Assembly (NCBI GenBank): GCA_024274785.1
Contig: JAJSAM010000050.1
Span: 41,712-105,711, forward strand
Origin: Planctomycetota bacterium
GTDB taxonomy: Bacteria > Planctomycetota > JAJSAM01
DNA: 64,000 nt
Direction: 5' to 3'
Position numbers and translations under genes: made by a program. Below are positions 16,659 to 25,675 of the stretch, in pieces. Below the pieces are notes generated by a model, which made no database searches, was not told the origin of the DNA, and worked only from the letters and a program-made list of their open reading frames with translations. Position 1 is the stretch's first letter, and every line of letters begins with the position of its first letter.

Positions 16659-18384
16659 CGGGCGGATTCGGATCCTGCCGGTGGATGTGGTCAACCGCAT
16701 CGCGGCCGGCGAGGTGGTGGAGCGACCGGCCTCGGTGGTGAAGGAACTGGTCGAGAACTCGCTCGATGCCGGGGCCACCCGGGTCGAGGTGGAAGTGCGC
16801 GAGGGTGGCCGAAAGTACATCCGGATCATCGACGATGGCCACGGGATTCCGGCGTAAGACCTCGGCGTGATCTTCCTCAGTCACTCGACCTCGAAGCTCA
16901 GTGACGTGAATGATCTGCTGCACATCGGCACTCTGGGCTTTCGCGGGGAGGCGTTGGCCTCGATCGGCGCGGTGGCGCGCGCGACGATCACCAGCCGGCC
17001 GCCGGAGGCCGCCGAGGGTTTTTCAGTGGAGAACGAATTCGGACGGATCGGGAAAGTGCGTCCCGCCGCGTCCCGGCCCGGCACCACCATCGAGGTCGCC
17101 GAGCTGTTCAGAAACGTCCCCGCGCGCCTGAAGTTCCTGAAGAAGGCGCCGGCGGAGATGGCCCGGGTCAGCGAGACGGTCTACCGGTTGGCGGTTTCCA
17201 CTCCGGGGGTCGAATTCAGACTGACGCAAGACGGCCGTGCGGTGGCTCACTTCCCGTCCGACATGAGTGTGCGCGAGAGGATTTCGAGAGCCTTCGGTCG
17301 CGATTTGCGCGAGGAACTGATCGAGACCAAAGCCACGGCTGGGGACATGCATATCCTGGCCTTGATCGGACCACCGGCCCGGACGCGTGCGGACACGACG
17401 AGGATGCTCTTCTTCCTGAACGGCCGGCATGTCCGCGATCGCACCCTTCTGCATGCCGCCCGGCACGCCTACGAGGATCTGATCTTCGGGCGCAGGCAAC
17501 CGTACGTTTTCGTTTTCCTGACGATGGACCCGGCGCGCGTGGATCAGAATGTCCATCCCGCCAAGCTGGAAGTGCGTTTTAGCGATTCGGGGTCGGTGCA
17601 TTCACTCGTGCACCGTACGCTCCGGAATGCACTGACGAGTGCGGATCTCGCGCACCCGGTCGACCTGCCTGAGTCTCCGCCAGGGCCGGGACGCGAGGAG
17701 CGGATCCGTGATGCCATCGGGGACTTCCTCGGTCGCGGACGTCCACCGGAGCGGTCGCTGTTTGCGCCGGGCGTTCCCGGTGCGGGCCGGGAGAGCGCCG
17801 GCGGTGACATCGGCCGGGCCGTCGATTTCCTGCAGGTCCGGGACACGTACGTCATCGTGGAGACCGATGTTGGCATCACGATTCTCGATCAGCATGCCTT
17901 GCACGAACGTGTGCTCTACGACCGCTTCAAGGGCCGCTTCCTCGAGGGAGCGGTGGCGGTGCAGCGGTTTCTCACGCCGGCGGTCGTCGAACTGACTCCC
18001 GTGGAAATCACCACGCTGCTCTCGGCGCGGGAGGAACTGGCGAGCATCGGAGTTCTTGTCGACGAGTTCGGCGAGGATGCCGTGGCGGTCCGCGGCCTGC
18101 CCGCGGCGGCCGACAACGCTGATCCGCTCCGCATCGTGGAGGGCCTGGTGGAGCGGCTGTCGGGCGAGCGCGCGCCCACGCGCGAAGATCTGGTGGAGAA
18201 CCTCCTCGCCACGCTGGCCTGTCGCGCCGCGGTCAAGGGCGGGGATCGCCTGCGCCGTGACCAGGTGGCGGACCTGTTGTCGGCGGCGGAGTCCCTGACG
18301 CATGCACACACCTGCCCGCATGGTCGCCCGACCGCGCTCTGTCTGAGCTACAACTCGCTGGAGCGCCATTTCAAGCGAAAGTGA
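16651..18384 (+). pseudogene. mutL: mutL, interrupted by an in-frame TAA
   Basis: MutL/Hex family mismatch-repair ATPase. N-terminal GHKL motifs: [25 protein letters not shown] opening, [16 protein letters not shown]. At 16855-16857 a TAA replaces the conserved Glu of the GIPxED motif (one substitution from GAA). The frame then continues without shift: SHSTSKL, GTLGFRGEALASI, the transducer domain, and a full C-terminal endonuclease-type domain with DQHALHERVLYD, ACRAAVKGGD and CPHGRPT. As written only 68 residues would be made from the first start; a GTG at 16867 could restart but would lack the ATP site. Strong conservation after the stop argues for a recent mutation, a polymorphism or a sequence error. 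It overlaps holA by 8 bases. Confidence 0.9.
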
Positions 18385-18478
18385 CCCCTGGAGGGTGGTG
18401 CGCCGGCGCCGTAACGCTGATTCGGGACTCGATTGCCAGGATCTTCAGCTCGAGTGGCGTCGTGACCCCTAGTCCCGG

Positions 18479-19369
18479 TCAGTTGCCGGATCGGGCCGGC
18501 TTGCGGAAGATCTTCGGGTCCAACTCCGTGTTGAACTCGATGCCGCCCTCGTCCAGGAACGTGGCCTTCAGCGAGATCCGGTTTTTCGGGGCGCCGAAGG
18601 GCTGCTCGTAGACCTCGATGCGAAACGGCAGCAGGACTCCTTCGATCCGGTCGTGCGGCGCCGCCAGGTACTGGAAGACGAAGGAGAGCGTCTTCTGCCC
18701 GGCCCGTGTCGCGAGAGCGGAGGCCTTCACCAGGCGGCCGTCATCCCTGGCGAGCCAGAGCATCAGGGTCGGCTCCGTCGAGTCCTGCTTGCGGTTGTCG
18801 CGGCGGATCACATCGCAGGGGAAATCCACCCGGCCGACTTTGATCGTCTCCTCCCGCTCGACCTCGAACTGCACGCGGTCGCCTTTCAGGTTGGCGAGGA
18901 AGAAGAGCCGGAGCAGGTACCTCGTCTCCGCGATCGTCTCGTCGATCTCCGCCCGGTCCGTCTTGAAGTCATCGCCGAGCAGGAATCGATTGAGTTCGTT
19001 GTCCATGTACCAGTAGCGTTTGCCGTCAAAGCCCCGGATGATGTGATCGACGGCCGTCTTCCACTCGGAGCGGAACAGTACCTTCGGCCCGAATTGCAGG
19101 AACCGGCTGACCTCGATGGACATACGTTCCGGCGGCTGCGTGTTGTAGTTCCAGACGTGGCAGTTCATGCGCACGGTGAGGTTCTTTACCGCACCCGGCT
19201 TCAGGAAGTTGTGGCCGCCCTGAAACTGAATGGCACGGTCGATCAGTTTGACGGCCTTCGTGGCCACGGGCGGGACCGGCGCGGGGTCCGAGGGATCCTC
19301 TGCCTGGACTCCCCTGCCCGCGAGCAGCAGGAAAGAGATGACGAGGAACTTCAGCATCAGGATCGGCAT
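18479..19369 (-). CDS. Secreted protein of unknown function
   Basis: The signal peptide MPILMLKFLVISFLLLAG ends near GVQAED. The mature part is about 270 residues and mainly beta-strand predicted, with VRMNCHVWNYNTQPPERMSIE, GFDGKRYWYMDNE and LMLWLARDDGRLVKASALA. This resembles periplasmic LolA/LolB-like or outer-membrane-lipoprotein-sorting folds, but only loosely. The ATG at 19369 has AAGGA upstream and fits the signal peptide; the frame is open to 19405. It is convergent with mutL and divergent from the M16 pair. Confidence 0.65.
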   Translation of the reverse strand: MPILMLKFLVISFLLLAGRGVQAEDPSDPAPVPPVATKAVKLIDRAIQFQGGHNFLKPGAVKNLTVRMNCHVWNYNTQPPERMSIEVSRFLQFGPKVLFRSEWKTAVDHIIRGFDGKRYWYMDNELNRFLLGDDFKTDRAEIDETIAETRYLLRLFFLANLKGDRVQFEVEREETIKVGRVDFPCDVIRRDNRKQDSTEPTLMLWLARDDGRLVKASALATRAGQKTLSFVFQYLAAPHDRIEGVLLPFRIEVYEQPFGAPKNRISLKATFLDEGGIEFNTELDPKIFRKPARSGN

Positions 19370-19508
19370 CCGGCACATCCTTCTGGCTCCCATCGTAACT
19401 GGCAACTGTGCCGCGATCGGGGAAGGTGCTTCCTTCGCCCGGCCACTGCGTCGCGGGAACCTAGCTTACCCCTGTCATGGCAAAGTCAGTGCCGAATGCC
19501 GCCCTCCG

Positions 19509-19537
19509 TTGACGGTCCGGTACCGGAATGCTAGGTT
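19509..19537 (+). promoter_or_regulatory. Sigma-70-type promoter for the M16 peptidase pair
   Basis: TTGACG (19509-19514), 17-base spacer, TAGGTT (19532-19537). It lies about 45 bases upstream of the GTG at 19584, which is preceded by GGGAGAT. Expected transcription start is near 19544. Confidence 0.6.
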
Positions 19538-19583
19538 TGTTCCGGGCGTACAGGCCGAACCTCTTTATCGGTAGGGAGATAGG

Positions 19584-20879
19584 GTGCCCGAGCTGAGTCC
19601 GGAGAGAAACCTGGTCGAATTCGAACTCCCCGGGGCGGTGCGACTCTTCGTGTACCGAACGGAGAAGTTCAAGACCTCGTTCGTGAACATCATCCTTGGG
19701 CGTCCGCTCGATGAACGGACCTCCTGCGCCGCCCTTTTGCCCTATGTGCTTCGCCGCGGCACAACGAGCCACCGGGACATGTCGTCGATCGCCCGCCTGC
19801 TGGAAAGTCTTTTCGGGGCGAGCCTCGATGTGGACATTCTGAGCTTCGGCGAGCGGCAGATGCTCTCCTTCCGGCTCGACCTGGTGGAGGAGCGCTATCT
19901 CTTCATGGGAGGGCGAGACCTCCTGGCCAAGGGCCTGGATCTGGTGCGCGAACTCTTCCTGGAGCCGGTCCTCGATGGGGGGTGCTTCCCGAACGAGACG
20001 TTCGAGCAGGAGCGGGAGAACCTGCGCCGTTTCGTTGCGGGCATGGTCAACGACAAGGGGCGCTATGCCTTCGACCGTTGTGTGAGCCGGATGTGCGAGG
20101 GCGAACCCTATGCGCGTTACGAGTATGGCGCACTGCCGGAAATCGACGCGCTGACTTCCGAGAGTCTGACGGAACTCTGGCACGACACGCTCCGATCCGC
20201 CCCGATCGATGTCTTTGTCGTCGGGAGCACGGATCCGGGACGGGTTCGCGATCTCGTGGTCGGGGCCTTCGGCGGCCTGCGAAGCGGCGAAGAGGTGACG
20301 GATCCCCCGCCGGCGGTTCGCCGCGGTCCCGGGAAGCTCACCAGGGTGGTCGAGCGGGACGACGTGATGCAGGCTCGGCTGGTCATGGGGTTTCGTACCA
20401 GGATCGGCTATGGAGACCCGCTCTCGATTCCGCTGGTCGTCTGGAACACGGTCTTCGGGGGCGGTGCGAGTTCCCGGTTGTTCCGTCACGTGCGGGAGAA
20501 GCACTCGCTGGCTTACTACTGCTCGAGCAGTGTGGATCAGTCGAAGGGGGTCGCCTTCGTGCAGGCCGGCGTGGACGGGACTCAGGCGGGTCGGGTGGAG
20601 CGCATCGTTCGGCGGCAGATGGGCGACCTCGCGCGAAACGGCCCCACCCTCGATGAGGTCCGGGCGGCCAAGGCGTATCTGAAAGCCGGGGTGCTTTCCA
20701 TTACCGACAGCGCGCCTCGCATTGCCGGGTTCTTCCTCGAACGAAGAAGTACCGGGGCGGTGATCGGGATCGGCGAACTGCTCGACCGGATTTCGCGGGT
20801 GCGTCGTGCGGATGTGGCGCGGGCGGCGGCGACGGTTAAACCCGACACGTACTACCTGCTGGCGCGAGGGGACGAATGA
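19584..20879 (+). CDS. M16-family protein without zinc motif (YmfF/AlbE type)
   Basis: A two-lobed M16 fold protein of 431 residues. Where active M16 enzymes carry HxxEH it has LPYVLRRGTTSHRDMSSIA, so the zinc site is missing. The C-terminal half keeps the family R/Y-type region (SSRLFRHVREKHSLAYYCSS). M16B enzymes work as pairs of one catalytic and one inactive subunit; this should be the inactive partner of the next gene, as in Bacillus ymfF/ymfH. GTG start; 25 bases to the following gene. Confidence 0.8.
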   Translation: MPELSPERNLVEFELPGAVRLFVYRTEKFKTSFVNIILGRPLDERTSCAALLPYVLRRGTTSHRDMSSIARLLESLFGASLDVDILSFGERQMLSFRLDLVEERYLFMGGRDLLAKGLDLVRELFLEPVLDGGCFPNETFEQERENLRRFVAGMVNDKGRYAFDRCVSRMCEGEPYARYEYGALPEIDALTSESLTELWHDTLRSAPIDVFVVGSTDPGRVRDLVVGAFGGLRSGEEVTDPPPAVRRGPGKLTRVVERDDVMQARLVMGFRTRIGYGDPLSIPLVVWNTVFGGGASSRLFRHVREKHSLAYYCSSSVDQSKGVAFVQAGVDGTQAGRVERIVRRQMGDLARNGPTLDEVRAAKAYLKAGVLSITDSAPRIAGFFLERRSTGAVIGIGELLDRISRVRRADVARAAATVKPDTYYLLARGDE

Positions 20880-20904
20880 ACCATCTGCGGGCGGAGGGTG
20901 ACGC

Positions 20905-22215
20905 ATGAGCACCGCGGCCACCGTGTATCGCAGCGACATTCTTGGCGAGGAGGTCCATCGCTATGTCCTGCCTTCGGGGCTCCGCGTGCTGGTTCATCCG
21001 AAACCGGGCTACCTGAAGAAGTTTGCGGTGCTGTCGGCAAACTACGGTTCGGTGGATTCCCGGTTCGTGGATCCGGAAACCGGGGAACTGCGCGATATGC
21101 CCGCGGGCATCGCCCACTTCCTCGAGCACAAGCTCTTCGAGTTGAAAGAGGGTGACGCCTTCGATGCATTCTCAAGGCAGGGCGCCTCCGGAAACGCCGC
21201 CACCTCCTTCCGCACCACGAGCTTCTTTTTCTCCTGCTCCGAATACTTCGCGAAGAACCTCCGCACGCTGGTCTCCCTGGTGACGAGCGCTTCCTTCACC
21301 GCCGCGGCAGTCGAGAAGGAGCGGGGAATCATCGAGCAGGAAATCCGGATGTACGAGGACAACCCGGACTGGCGGATCTTCATGAACCTCGTGGAAGGTC
21401 TTTACCGCGATCATCCGGTGCGCATCGACATCACCGGTTCGAAGGAGTCGATCGCTCGAATCCGCTACCAGGACCTGCTTTCCTGTCATCGCTGGTTCTA
21501 CCATCCGGAGAACCTCTGCCTGGTGGTTTGCGGGGATTTGGACAGCGAGCGAATCGTTGCCACGGTTCATCGGGCCCTCGGGGCGGGCAGGAACGAGGGT
21601 GCCGCGGAGCGTATCGACATCGACGAGCCCCGGCGCGTGCTGCGAAACCGGATCGACGTGGAACTGCCGGTGGTCCGTTCGCGCCTCCTGATCGGGTTCA
21701 AGGACCCCTGGGTTCCGGTGCATGGCCGGGACCATCAGCGCCGCGATCTGGTGACCGCGATTCTGCTCGACCTCATGTTCGGCTCCTCCTCGCACACCTG
21801 GCAACGCCTGTACGAGGAGGACGTGATCGACGATAGCTTCTATGCGACCTATGCCGGCGAGGAGGACTTCGGGTTTGTCACCCTCGGCGGTGAGGTGGAT
21901 GAGCCGGATCGCGTCCGGCGAAGGCTGATGCGCGAAATCCGGAAGTTCGGAAAGAAGGGGTTTTCCGCCGAGGACTTCGGGCGCGTCGTGCACAAGATGA
22001 TCGGGCGGTTCGTTGGCGGCCTCGACTCAACGGAAGGTACGGCGTTCATGCTGCTCTCCTCGGAATTCCGTGGGGTGGACCCGTTCGTGATCCCGACGCT
22101 GCTGCGGACCATCACGCGGGACGAAATCATGGAACGCCACGCGAGGCTGTTCGGCGACCGGAACCACTGCACGTCTATCGGTCGCAAAGGGAAAGGGCGG
22201 TCGCGGCTCGTCTAG
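20905..22215 (+). CDS. M16-family zinc peptidase (YmfH type)
   Basis: 436 residues with the inverted zinc motif HFLEH in AGIAHFLEHKLFE. The downstream Glu ligand is in RGIIEQEIRMYEDNPDW. This is the catalytic member of the M16B pair with the preceding gene. The substrate is unknown; related pairs process peptides or envelope proteins. There is no signal peptide, so it probably acts in the cytoplasm. The 3' end overlaps the convergent miaA by 41 bases. Confidence 0.85.
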   Translation: MSTAATVYRSDILGEEVHRYVLPSGLRVLVHPKPGYLKKFAVLSANYGSVDSRFVDPETGELRDMPAGIAHFLEHKLFELKEGDAFDAFSRQGASGNAATSFRTTSFFFSCSEYFAKNLRTLVSLVTSASFTAAAVEKERGIIEQEIRMYEDNPDWRIFMNLVEGLYRDHPVRIDITGSKESIARIRYQDLLSCHRWFYHPENLCLVVCGDLDSERIVATVHRALGAGRNEGAAERIDIDEPRRVLRNRIDVELPVVRSRLLIGFKDPWVPVHGRDHQRRDLVTAILLDLMFGSSSHTWQRLYEEDVIDDSFYATYAGEEDFGFVTLGGEVDEPDRVRRRLMREIRKFGKKGFSAEDFGRVVHKMIGRFVGGLDSTEGTAFMLLSSEFRGVDPFVIPTLLRTITRDEIMERHARLFGDRNHCTSIGRKGKGRSRLV

Positions 22216-23110
22216 CGATGGAATCCCCGCCCTCGTCCTCCGCGGCATCCACCCATGCGACGTCGAAACGCTTGAACCAGGTGATCTGCCGCCTGGCTAA
22301 GTGACGGGTTCGTTGTTTGATGAGATCCACGGCTTCATCGAGGCTGCCGAGGGCACCGGTCAGGAAATCGGCAATCTCCTTGTAGCCGAGGGCCTGGCGC
22401 GCCACCTGGCCAAGACCGTGGGGGGAGGCGAGCAGCCGCTCGACCTCGTCGACGAGGCCTGCTTCGAGCATGCGATCGACACGAACGTTGATACGGGCGA
22501 AGAGGTCCCTGCGGTTTCGGCGGATGCCGGCGATAAGAAGCGAGCGCCTGGGTGCGTTCTCCTGCCACTGCTTTCGGAGCGCCGATGGCGGGGTGCCGGT
22601 GATTTCATAAATCTCGAGCGCCCGGACCAGTCTGCGGAGATCGTTGACGTGGATGGTCGCCGCGGAGTGAGGATCGACCCTGGTGAGCCGGTCGTGCAAT
22701 TCCTGCCGGGGGACGGCCTTCAGACGCCTCCTGAGTTCGGGTTGCGCGGCGGGGCCGACGAACAGGCCGTGGAGCAGGGTCTGCAGGTAGAGCGCGGTGC
22801 CGCCGGAGAAGAGGGGGCGCGCGCCACGGGAGGCGATGTCGATGAGGGCGGCATCGGCTGCGGAAAGCCAGTCCCGCGCGTTGAACTGTTCACTCGGCTC
22901 GGCGAGGTCGAGCAGATGGTGGGGGACGCGCCGACGCATCGCGGCCGTGGCTTTCGCGGTACCCACATCCATCCCTCGAAAGAGCTTCATCGAGTCGAGG
23001 GAGAGGATTTCGAGTCCGTGCGAACCCGCGAGCACGAGAGCTGCGCCCTCCTTGCCGCTCGCGGTGGGGCCGATGAGTGCGTAGGAACTCAATAGAACAC
23101 GGGCGGGCAC
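22175..23110 (-). CDS. miaA: tRNA dimethylallyltransferase MiaA, unusual P-loop
   Basis: The MiaA family is clear: ALIGPTASGK P-loop, ILSLDSMKLFRGMDVGTAK (substrate Asp), PHHLLDLAEPSEQF, FSGGTALYL, NDLRRLVRALEI and LGYKEIADFL. It transfers dimethylallyl to A37 of UNN-reading tRNAs. The residue after the P-loop Lys is Glu (codon 23050-23048) where the family has Thr/Ser, which normally ligates Mg. The longest frame starts with GTG at 23110, inside a GC-rich hairpin; TTG at 23092 is a plausible real start. It is 39 bases downstream of the small lipoprotein gene. Confidence 0.9.
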   Translation of the reverse strand: MPARVLLSSYALIGPTASGKEGAALVLAGSHGLEILSLDSMKLFRGMDVGTAKATAAMRRRVPHHLLDLAEPSEQFNARDWLSAADAALIDIASRGARPLFSGGTALYLQTLLHGLFVGPAAQPELRRRLKAVPRQELHDRLTRVDPHSAATIHVNDLRRLVRALEIYEITGTPPSALRKQWQENAPRRSLLIAGIRRNRRDLFARINVRVDRMLEAGLVDEVERLLASPHGLGQVARQALGYKEIADFLTGALGSLDEAVDLIKQRTRHLARRQITWFKRFDVAWVDAAEDEGGDSIARRAATALSLCDR

Positions 23111-23122
23111 CGGGCCCGCCCG
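23100..23122 (-). terminator. GC-rich hairpin between lipoprotein gene and miaA
   Basis: A 9-base-pair perfect stem, CGGGCGGGC with GCCCGCCCG and a 5-base loop, 28 bases after the lipoprotein stop. No U-run follows, so it may be an mRNA 3' stabiliser or attenuator rather than a true terminator. It covers the upstream GTG proposed for miaA. Confidence 0.45.
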
Positions 23123-23149
23123 TTGGAATTCTCGGTCAAACCGGCTCCG

Positions 23150-23437
23150 CTACTCGGAGAGCGGGTCGTACCGGTCGTACCGCATGAAGTACTTGTCGAA
23201 CTCGTCCTGGAGAGTCACGAGGTCGCCGCCGTACGTGCGGCCGTGAGAATTGAATTCCGAGATGGCCTTGTTGTACTCGGGGGAGTCGGTACCGTAGCCG
23301 AGGAAGCTGTAAACGACACCATCCACGTGCACCAGGTCGGTGGCCCCCGCGGCGATGTATCCGATAGGCCTCGAGAGGCATCCGGCGAAGGACACAAGAC
23401 CGAGAAGCAGAACGATTACCAGCAGTTTGCGGAGCAT
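23150..23437 (-). CDS. Small lipoprotein of unknown function
   Basis: 95 residues: signal peptide MLRKLLVIVLLLGLVSFAGC with a lipobox SFAGC, then a short mature part with VHVDGVVYSFLGYG and a charged end (DEFDKYFMRYDRYDP). No family recognised. The start is set by GGAGGGAGG 6 bases before the ATG at 23437, and a strong promoter lies upstream (23527-23498). It probably faces the periplasm. Confidence 0.75.
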   Translation of the reverse strand: MLRKLLVIVLLLGLVSFAGCLSRPIGYIAAGATDLVHVDGVVYSFLGYGTDSPEYNKAISEFNSHGRTYGGDLVTLQDEFDKYFMRYDRYDPLSE

Positions 23438-23497
23438 ATTCCTCCCTCCAACCTCCATGCTGTAGAAGGTGTTGCCCTGGGGATCGAATGTGGCGGA

Positions 23498-23527
23498 ATT
23501 TTAGCGATCCGCTTCGGGGCCTGTCAA
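23498..23527 (-). promoter_or_regulatory. Sigma-70-type promoter for the small lipoprotein
   Basis: On the minus strand TTGACA (23527-23522), 18-base spacer, TAAAAT (23503-23498). It is nearly consensus and gives a leader of about 50 bases before the ATG at 23437. Confidence 0.75.
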
Positions 23528-23557
23528 CGGAAAACGCGGCAAAGAAAGTGTTTGGGT

Positions 23558-23577
23558 GGCCCTTTCCTGAAAGGGCC
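23558..23577. repeat. Inverted repeat between divergent lipoprotein and hisS genes
   Basis: GGCCCTTTC and GAAAGGGCC, a perfect 9-base inverted repeat with a 2-base centre. It sits about 31 bases upstream of the -35 box of the lipoprotein promoter and about 46 bases before the hisS start, so it could be an operator serving both directions, or a small hairpin. Confidence 0.4.
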
Positions 23578-23623
23578 TGCTTGTCACTGTTAGGATCCGG
23601 CGAAACATGGAGGAGAGCATACC

Positions 23624-24880
23624 ATGAGGGAGCCATTTCGCATCCCAAGAGGGACGGTGGACCTGACCGGGGAAGAACTTTCTCTGGTCTCGGCCGTCGA
23701 ATGCACTGCGCGTTGTGTTTTTGGCCAGTTCGGCTTCGCTGAGATTCGCGGTCCCCTCTTCGAGGAAACGAGGCTCTTCGCCCGGACGACGGGTGAAACC
23801 TCGGACATCGTCGAAAAGGAGATGTTCACCATCGCTCGTGAGAAGGTCTCCTATTCGCTTCGTCCCGAGGGCACCCCGTCCGTCGTTCGGCACTACGTGG
23901 AGCGGTCTCTGTTCGCCAATGCGCCTTTCCAGAAGTTCTTCTATGCCGGCCCGATGTTTCGATATGAGCGGCCCCAGGCGGGTCGCCAGCGGCAGTTCCA
24001 CCAGGTGGGGGTGGAGGCGCTCGGTTCGGCGGATCCGTTGCTCGACGCCGAAGTCATCCTCCTGCAGGATCGCTTCTTCAGGGCGCTTGGGGTCGATGGA
24101 CAGGAAGTGAAGATCAACACGATCGGCTGCCGGGATTGCCGTCCGGCCTACCGGGAGCGCCTGCTCGCTGAACTTCGCCCGAGATCGGAAGAGCTTTGCC
24201 GGAACTGCATCCGCCGCATGGAAAGGAACCCGTTGCGCATCCTGGATTGCAAGGAGGAGGAGTGCGGCGCCATCGCCGACGGATTGCCCTTGATCGAGGA
24301 TCTGGTCTGCCCGGCCTGCACCGAACACCATGACGCGGTCCTCACCGCCCTCACGGCATCCGGCATCACGTTCTCGAGGGATCCCAGGCTGGTGCGCGGG
24401 CTCGACTACTATACGAGGACCGTATTCGAGACGATCCACCCCGCACTCGGCGCCCGTTCGGCAATCTGCGGCGGGGGGAGATACGACGGTCTGGTCGAGG
24501 AACTCGGGGGCCCGGCCACCCCGGCGCTCGGTTTTGCGGTGGGGGTGGAAGCCACCCTTCTCGCCCTCTCCCATCTGGAACGTACGCCGCCGCTCCCCGT
24601 GAGATCGACGGATGCCTTCGTCGTGGCGGTGAAGCCCGATCAGCGCCCCGCCGCCTTCGCGCTCCTCAAGTTGCTGCGTGATGCCGGTCTTTCGGCGGAC
24701 ATGGACTACGAGGGCCGCGCCATGAAGGCCCAGATGAAGAAGGCCCACCGGGCCGCGGCGCGCTTCGCGGTGCTGCTCGGTCCCGGAGAGGTCGAGCGCG
24801 GGACGGCGACAATCCGCAATCTCGAGGACCGTTCACAGGAAGAGGTGCTGCTGGAAGAAGTGGCCGGGCGGATCGCCTAG
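23624..24880 (+). CDS. hisS: Histidyl-tRNA synthetase
   Basis: A class II synthetase of 418 residues. Motif 1 region FGFAEIRGPLFEET, motif 2 MFRYERPQAGRQRQFHQVG, HisA signature LVRGLDYYTRTVFE, motif 3 AVGVEATLLAL-type segment, and an anticodon-binding domain at the C-terminus (DAFVVAVKPDQ to RNLEDRSQEEV). A cysteine-rich insertion (CRDC, CRNC, CKEEEC, CPAC near residues 170-230) is present, as in many bacterial HisRS. The start ATG has GAGGAGAG upstream. Confidence 0.97.
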   Translation: MREPFRIPRGTVDLTGEELSLVSAVECTARCVFGQFGFAEIRGPLFEETRLFARTTGETSDIVEKEMFTIAREKVSYSLRPEGTPSVVRHYVERSLFANAPFQKFFYAGPMFRYERPQAGRQRQFHQVGVEALGSADPLLDAEVILLQDRFFRALGVDGQEVKINTIGCRDCRPAYRERLLAELRPRSEELCRNCIRRMERNPLRILDCKEEECGAIADGLPLIEDLVCPACTEHHDAVLTALTASGITFSRDPRLVRGLDYYTRTVFETIHPALGARSAICGGGRYDGLVEELGGPATPALGFAVGVEATLLALSHLERTPPLPVRSTDAFVVAVKPDQRPAAFALLKLLRDAGLSADMDYEGRAMKAQMKKAHRAAARFAVLLGPGEVERGTATIRNLEDRSQEEVLLEEVAGRIA

Positions 24881-24918
24881 CCCGCATTTCTCATGATGGC
24901 ACGCGACCTGAGGGGCGG

Positions 24919-25017
24919 TCACGGTGCGTCGCGTTGTCGGTCTTCCATGCGCAGCATCCGCGCCTGCCTCTTCAGGTACATCTTGTCACCGCCGCAACCC
25001 GCCAGGACGCGGCGCAG
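24919..25017 (-). CDS. Possible small protein after nadD, non-canonical start
   Basis: Directly after the nadD stop lies a perfect anti-16S match GGAGGTGATC (25043-25034), then GGAGGGG (25028-25022), then a frame open to 24919 that could begin with CTG at 25017. The product would be about 32 residues, very basic, containing LAGCGGDKMYLKRQARM. No ATG, GTG or TTG follows the ribosome site in a good position; an internal ATG at 24982 gives only 20 residues. It may be a real micro-gene, a gene remnant or chance. Confidence 0.22.
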   Translation of the reverse strand: MRRVLAGCGGDKMYLKRQARMLRMEDRQRDAP

Positions 25018-25060
25018 TTCGCCCCTCCGATGAGATCACCTCCGGCGAGATGCGGGCGTA

Positions 25061-25675
25061 TCAGGCCCCGTAGAGACCGTGGGTATGAATGTAATCGGCC
25101 ACCGCGTCCGGGACGAGGTAGCGGATGGAGCGGCCCGCTGCGATCCGGGCGCGGATGTCCGTCGAAGAGACCTCCATCCGCGGCATATGGACGATCCGTT
25201 CGGACAGACGCCCGACCCGCTCCGCCCCGAACGCGGGTTCGAGGTCCCGGAGTGCCGAATCAACATCGGTCCCGGGCCGCACCGCGGTGACGAAGTCCAC
25301 GAGATCGAGCAACTGCTCGATCTCCTTCCAGAGGGTGAGTTCCGGGAGGCTGTCCGCGCCGATGATCCAGGCGACCTGATCGGCCGGTGCGCATTCGCCG
25401 AGTACATCGCGAATGGTGTCGATCGTCCATGAGGGGCCACTGCGGTGCATCTCACGGTCGTCGACTGAAAGGCGGGGGTTTCCCGAAACCGCCAGGTGCG
25501 CCATGGCCAGACGGTGCTGCTCCGGCGCCAGGACGCGATCCCGCTTGTGGGGTGGACTCGCCGCCACGACGAAACGCACGTGATCCAGACCGGCTTGATC
25601 CAGGCACTCCTCCGCGATCAGCAGATGCGCGATGTGGATGGGATCGAAACTGCCGCCGAGAATGCCCGTCCTCAC
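25061..25675 (-). CDS. nadD: Nicotinate-nucleotide adenylyltransferase
   Basis: 204 residues: GILGGSFDPIHIAHL (nucleotidyltransferase HxGH-type site), VVAASPPHKRD, IIGADSLPELTLWKE, and the C-terminal ISSTxIR-type motif as VSSTDIRARIAAG. It adenylates nicotinate mononucleotide in NAD synthesis. GTG start at 25675 with GAGAGGG upstream; it overlaps the apbE stop by 4 bases. The order cvpA, apbE, nadD forms a coupled operon. Confidence 0.94.
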   Translation of the reverse strand: MRTGILGGSFDPIHIAHLLIAEECLDQAGLDHVRFVVAASPPHKRDRVLAPEQHRLAMAHLAVSGNPRLSVDDREMHRSGPSWTIDTIRDVLGECAPADQVAWIIGADSLPELTLWKEIEQLLDLVDFVTAVRPGTDVDSALRDLEPAFGAERVGRLSERIVHMPRMEVSSTDIRARIAAGRSIRYLVPDAVADYIHTHGLYGA

